In this document: positions 21,201-23,290 of the stretch, in pieces
Layout: each line of letters opens with the position of its first letter
Position numbering within the stretch: the first letter of the stretch is position 1
Assembly: GCA_002454505.1 (NCBI GenBank)
Contig: DKJA01000086.1
Span: forward strand, 10,679 to 33,968
Direction of reading: 5' to 3'
Length of the DNA stretch: 23,290 nucleotides
Source of the DNA: Oxalobacteraceae bacterium UBA6704
Lineage (GTDB): Bacteria; Pseudomonadota; Gammaproteobacteria; Burkholderiales; Burkholderiaceae_D
The notes under the pieces: generated by a model
The model's input: only the letters and a program-made list of their open reading frames with translations
Database searches by the model: none
What the model was told of the DNA's origin: nothing
Made by a program: the position numbers and the translations under genes

Positions 21201-23290
21201 ATGCACAGGACTACCGCACCACGCCAGGCACTCGCCGCAACTGCCATCGCCACCGCCATCGCGGCTCTGTATGCCGGCTCCGCCGCCGCGCAAAGCACCA
21301 CCTCCACCCCCACCGCCACCGAAGAAAACCAGGCCACCGTCGTCGTGACCGGCACGCGCGTTTCGAACCGCACGGTGCTCGACACGTCGTCGCCGGTGGA
21401 CGTGATTTCGGCCGACACGATCAAGAACACGGGCGTGCCCGAGATCACGCAGGCACTGTCCGTGGCGCTGCCTTCGCTGAACTTCCCGCGCCCCGGCCTA
21501 GCCGACGGCACGGACACGATCCGCCCCGCCACGCTGCGCGGCCTGGCACCCGACCAGACGCTGGTGCTGGTGAATTCGAAGCGCCGCCATGCGTCGTCGC
21601 TGGTGAACCTGAACGGCACCATCGGCCGCGGTTCGGCCGCCGTCGACATGAACACGATCCCCACCGGCATCGTCAAGAACATCGAGGTGCTGCGCGACGG
21701 CGCTTCCGCGCAATACGGTTCCGACGCGATTGCCGGCGTGGTCAACATCCGTCTGCGCCAGGACCGCAGCGGCGGCGAAGCCACGGTCAGCTACGGCGAG
21801 CGCATCACCGAGTACGGCTTCGCGGTGACGCCGCCGCCGGCCGGCGCCAACTGGGGCACCGATACCAAGCGCACCCGCCACGACGGCGAGACGGGCACGG
21901 TCAGCCTGTGGAAAGGCCTGCCGCTGGGCGAGACGGGTTACCTGACCATCGCCGCCGAATACAAGGACCAGGATCACACGGAGCGCAGCGGCTACGACAC
22001 GCGCCAGCAGTATCCATTGGTGAACGGCGGCTTCGATCCGCGCGAAGCCACCATCAACCGCTACAACGCCTGGTACGGCGAACCGGAACTGAAGCAGTCG
22101 ACCATCTTCGCCAATGCCGGCGGCGACATCAACGAGAAGGTGAAGTGGTACGCGTGGTCCAGCTACCAGAAACGCGAGGCCCGTTCCGGCGGCTTCTTCC
22201 GCCGCGCGCTGCAGGACAACAACACCTTGTCCATCTATCCGGATGGCTTCCTGCCGATCATCGCGCCGGACGTGGACGACTTCAGCGCGGCGGCCGGCTT
22301 CACGTGGTCGTCCGGCGGCTGGGACTTCGACTCGTCGCTCAGCTACGGCAAGAACAAGATGGAGTTCACCATCGAGAACACGCTGAACCGCTCGCTGGGC
22401 GCCGGCAGCAAGACCGTGTTCGACGCGGGCGGCTTCTCGTACGACCAGGCCACCTACAACCTGTCGGCGGTGCGCCAGTTCGACGTGGGCCTGGCCTCGC
22501 CGCTGAACGTGGCGATCGGCGGCGAAGCGCGCCGCGAAGGCTACAAGCTGGAAGCAGGCGAGCCCGATTCCTACCGCAACGGCGGCGCACTGCTGGCCAG
22601 CGGCCTGCCCACCGCATCCGGTTCGCAGGTGTTCCCAGGCTTCCGTCCAGCCGACGAGTCGGACAACCACCGCAACGCCTACAGCCTGTTCGCCGACTTC
22701 GAAGCGACGCTGCTGCCGAAGCTGCTTACGTCGTTCGCGGTGCGCGGCGAGCATTACTCGGACTTCGGCAGCAACTGGTCCGGCAAGCTGGCCGGCCGCT
22801 ACGACTTCACGCCGAACTTCGCGCTGCGCGGTTCGGTGCAGAACGGCTTCCGCGCGCCGTCGATGCAGCAGCAGTACTTCACGTCCACGTCGACCAACTT
22901 CATCAACGGCGTGCCGTTCGATATCACCACGTTCAAGCCGGGCGATCCGGCCGCGGTGGCGCTGGGTGCGAAGCCGCTCGACGCCGAGAAGTCCACCAAC
23001 TTCTCGTTCGGTGCCGTGGCGAAGCTGGGCAAGGGCAGCCTGACGGTCGATGCATTCCACATCGACATCCGCAACCGCATCGTGCTGTCCGAGAACCTCA
23101 CGCAGACCAATGTGCGCGACTTCCTGTCGGCGAACGGCTTCCCCGGCGTGGGCGGCGGGCGCTTCTTCATCAACGGCGTGCGCGATAACAGCGTTTCCGA
23201 AGGTCAGATCGCCGCGCTGGCGATGACCATCTTTTTTCACGATATGTCGCTGCCGGAGCGCGTGGCGCTCACCATGGCGATGCGCGACTC
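21201..23290 (+). CDS. TonB-dependent outer-membrane receptor, 3' end replaced or cut
   Basis: Outer-membrane active transporter driven by TonB. The ATG at 21201 follows AGGGATCAGG. The signal peptide runs to about AAA-Q31. A TonB-box-like TVVVTGTRV (46-54) is followed by the plug domain (about 62-186) with TLRGLAPDQTLVLVNSKRRH and IEVLRDGASAQYGSDAIAGVVNI. The barrel strands then run to about residue 653 with typical motifs such as FRAPSMQQQYF and VDAFHIDIRNRIVLS. Members of this type are around 900 residues, so about a quarter is missing. From residue 654 (base 23160) the frame continues without a stop into text recognisable as thymidine phosphorylase, so the natural barrel end is absent. 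The substrate is unknown. The frame is open at the window edge. Confidence 0.85.
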   Translation, partial: MHRTTAPRQALAATAIATAIAALYAGSAAAQSTTSTPTATEENQATVVVTGTRVSNRTVLDTSSPVDVISADTIKNTGVPEITQALSVALPSLNFPRPGLADGTDTIRPATLRGLAPDQTLVLVNSKRRHASSLVNLNGTIGRGSAAVDMNTIPTGIVKNIEVLRDGASAQYGSDAIAGVVNIRLRQDRSGGEATVSYGERITEYGFAVTPPPAGANWGTDTKRTRHDGETGTVSLWKGLPLGETGYLTIAAEYKDQDHTERSGYDTRQQYPLVNGGFDPREATINRYNAWYGEPELKQSTIFANAGGDINEKVKWYAWSSYQKREARSGGFFRRALQDNNTLSIYPDGFLPIIAPDVDDFSAAAGFTWSSGGWDFDSSLSYGKNKMEFTIENTLNRSLGAGSKTVFDAGGFSYDQATYNLSAVRQFDVGLASPLNVAIGGEARREGYKLEAGEPDSYRNGGALLASGLPTASGSQVFPGFRPADESDNHRNAYSLFADFEATLLPKLLTSFAVRGEHYSDFGSNWSGKLAGRYDFTPNFALRGSVQNGFRAPSMQQQYFTSTSTNFINGVPFDITTFKPGDPAAVALGAKPLDAEKSTNFSFGAVAKLGKGSLTVDAFHIDIRNRIVLSENLTQTNVRDFLSANGFPGVGGGRFFINGVRDNSVSEGQIAALAMTIFFHDMSLPERVALTMAMRD
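23160..23290 (+). pseudogene. deoA: In-frame DeoA (thymidine phosphorylase) fragment fused to the receptor
   Basis: The residues from base 23160, RFFINGVRDN then SVSEGQIAALAMTIFFHD and onward through PERVALTMAMRDS, align without gaps with Escherichia coli DeoA from about residue 23, as I recall it. DeoA cleaves thymidine to thymine and deoxyribose-1-phosphate. Its first 22 or so residues are missing and a receptor barrel precedes it. After base 23181 the codons (gtt, ggt, ttt ttt, gat) differ from the strongly C/G-ending codons of the receptor. This is a chimera, real or artefactual. The continuation beyond the edge is unseen. Confidence 0.8.

Noticed and set aside
21119..23188. Long plus-strand frame overlapping the TonB receptor
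   Set aside because: The receptor frame starting at 21201 has a signal peptide, plug and barrel motifs. This other frame is low-complexity Arg/His-rich text typical of a GC shadow.

Overview
The window reads as a chromosomal stretch of a high-GC betaproteobacterium, most likely Oxalobacteraceae (Massilia / Pseudoduganella type). This rests on the mix of genes: an intracellular PHB depolymerase, a PHA-system protein, an FdxA ferredoxin next to a ferredoxin-NADP reductase, HU, a bacterial acyl-CoA-binding protein, an EI24 protein followed by a CinA-like protein, and large TonB receptors. GC-clamped dispersed repeats fit the same group. The placement is by recognition of protein families, not by a database search.

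Layout. 1-521 is the 3' end of a periplasmic substrate-binding protein. 625-5728 is a leftward block: phaZ; fdxA with a ferredoxin-NADP reductase; and a thermolysin-fold metalloprotease (HETGH) followed by an emfourin-like inhibitor. 5884-7448 holds a Na+/H+ antiporter-family membrane protein and a small PHA-system protein, both rightward. 7527-8224 holds acyl-CoA-binding protein and HU, leftward. 8489-9289 is an orphan anti-sigma-factor-like membrane protein. 9393-9940 is FKBP plus a small lipoprotein, leftward and translationally coupled. 10184-12984 is a compact three-gene rightward envelope operon: a periplasmic beta-propeller, a NodB-type deacetylase and a sterol-desaturase-family membrane protein. 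13075-14695 is EI24 plus a CinA/MoaB-domain protein, and 14899-18036 is a large divergent class A PBP. 18279-19383 holds two tandem DUF3304 lipoproteins in lower-GC DNA, followed by an AT-rich gap. 19642-21027 is a membrane-anchored TAXI binding protein. 21201 to the window end is a TonB-dependent receptor.

The most striking observation is at the right edge. The receptor reading frame changes, in frame, into a sequence I recognise as the N-terminal region of thymidine phosphorylase (DeoA). The switch falls on a seven-residue stretch (RFFINGV) that fits both families. This is either a microhomology recombination or, more probably, an assembly chimera with enterobacterial DNA. Other points of interest are the protease/emfourin pair with its internal perfect palindrome and upstream dyad, a dispersed GGGGACAGTCCCC hairpin element present twice between convergent genes, the envelope operon with a non-canonical deacetylase motif, and the tandem DUF3304 genes.

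Functionally the window is mostly housekeeping and cell-envelope physiology, with a carbon-storage and lipid theme (phaZ, PHA-system protein, ACBP). I see no tRNA, rRNA, CRISPR array, transposase or integrase.
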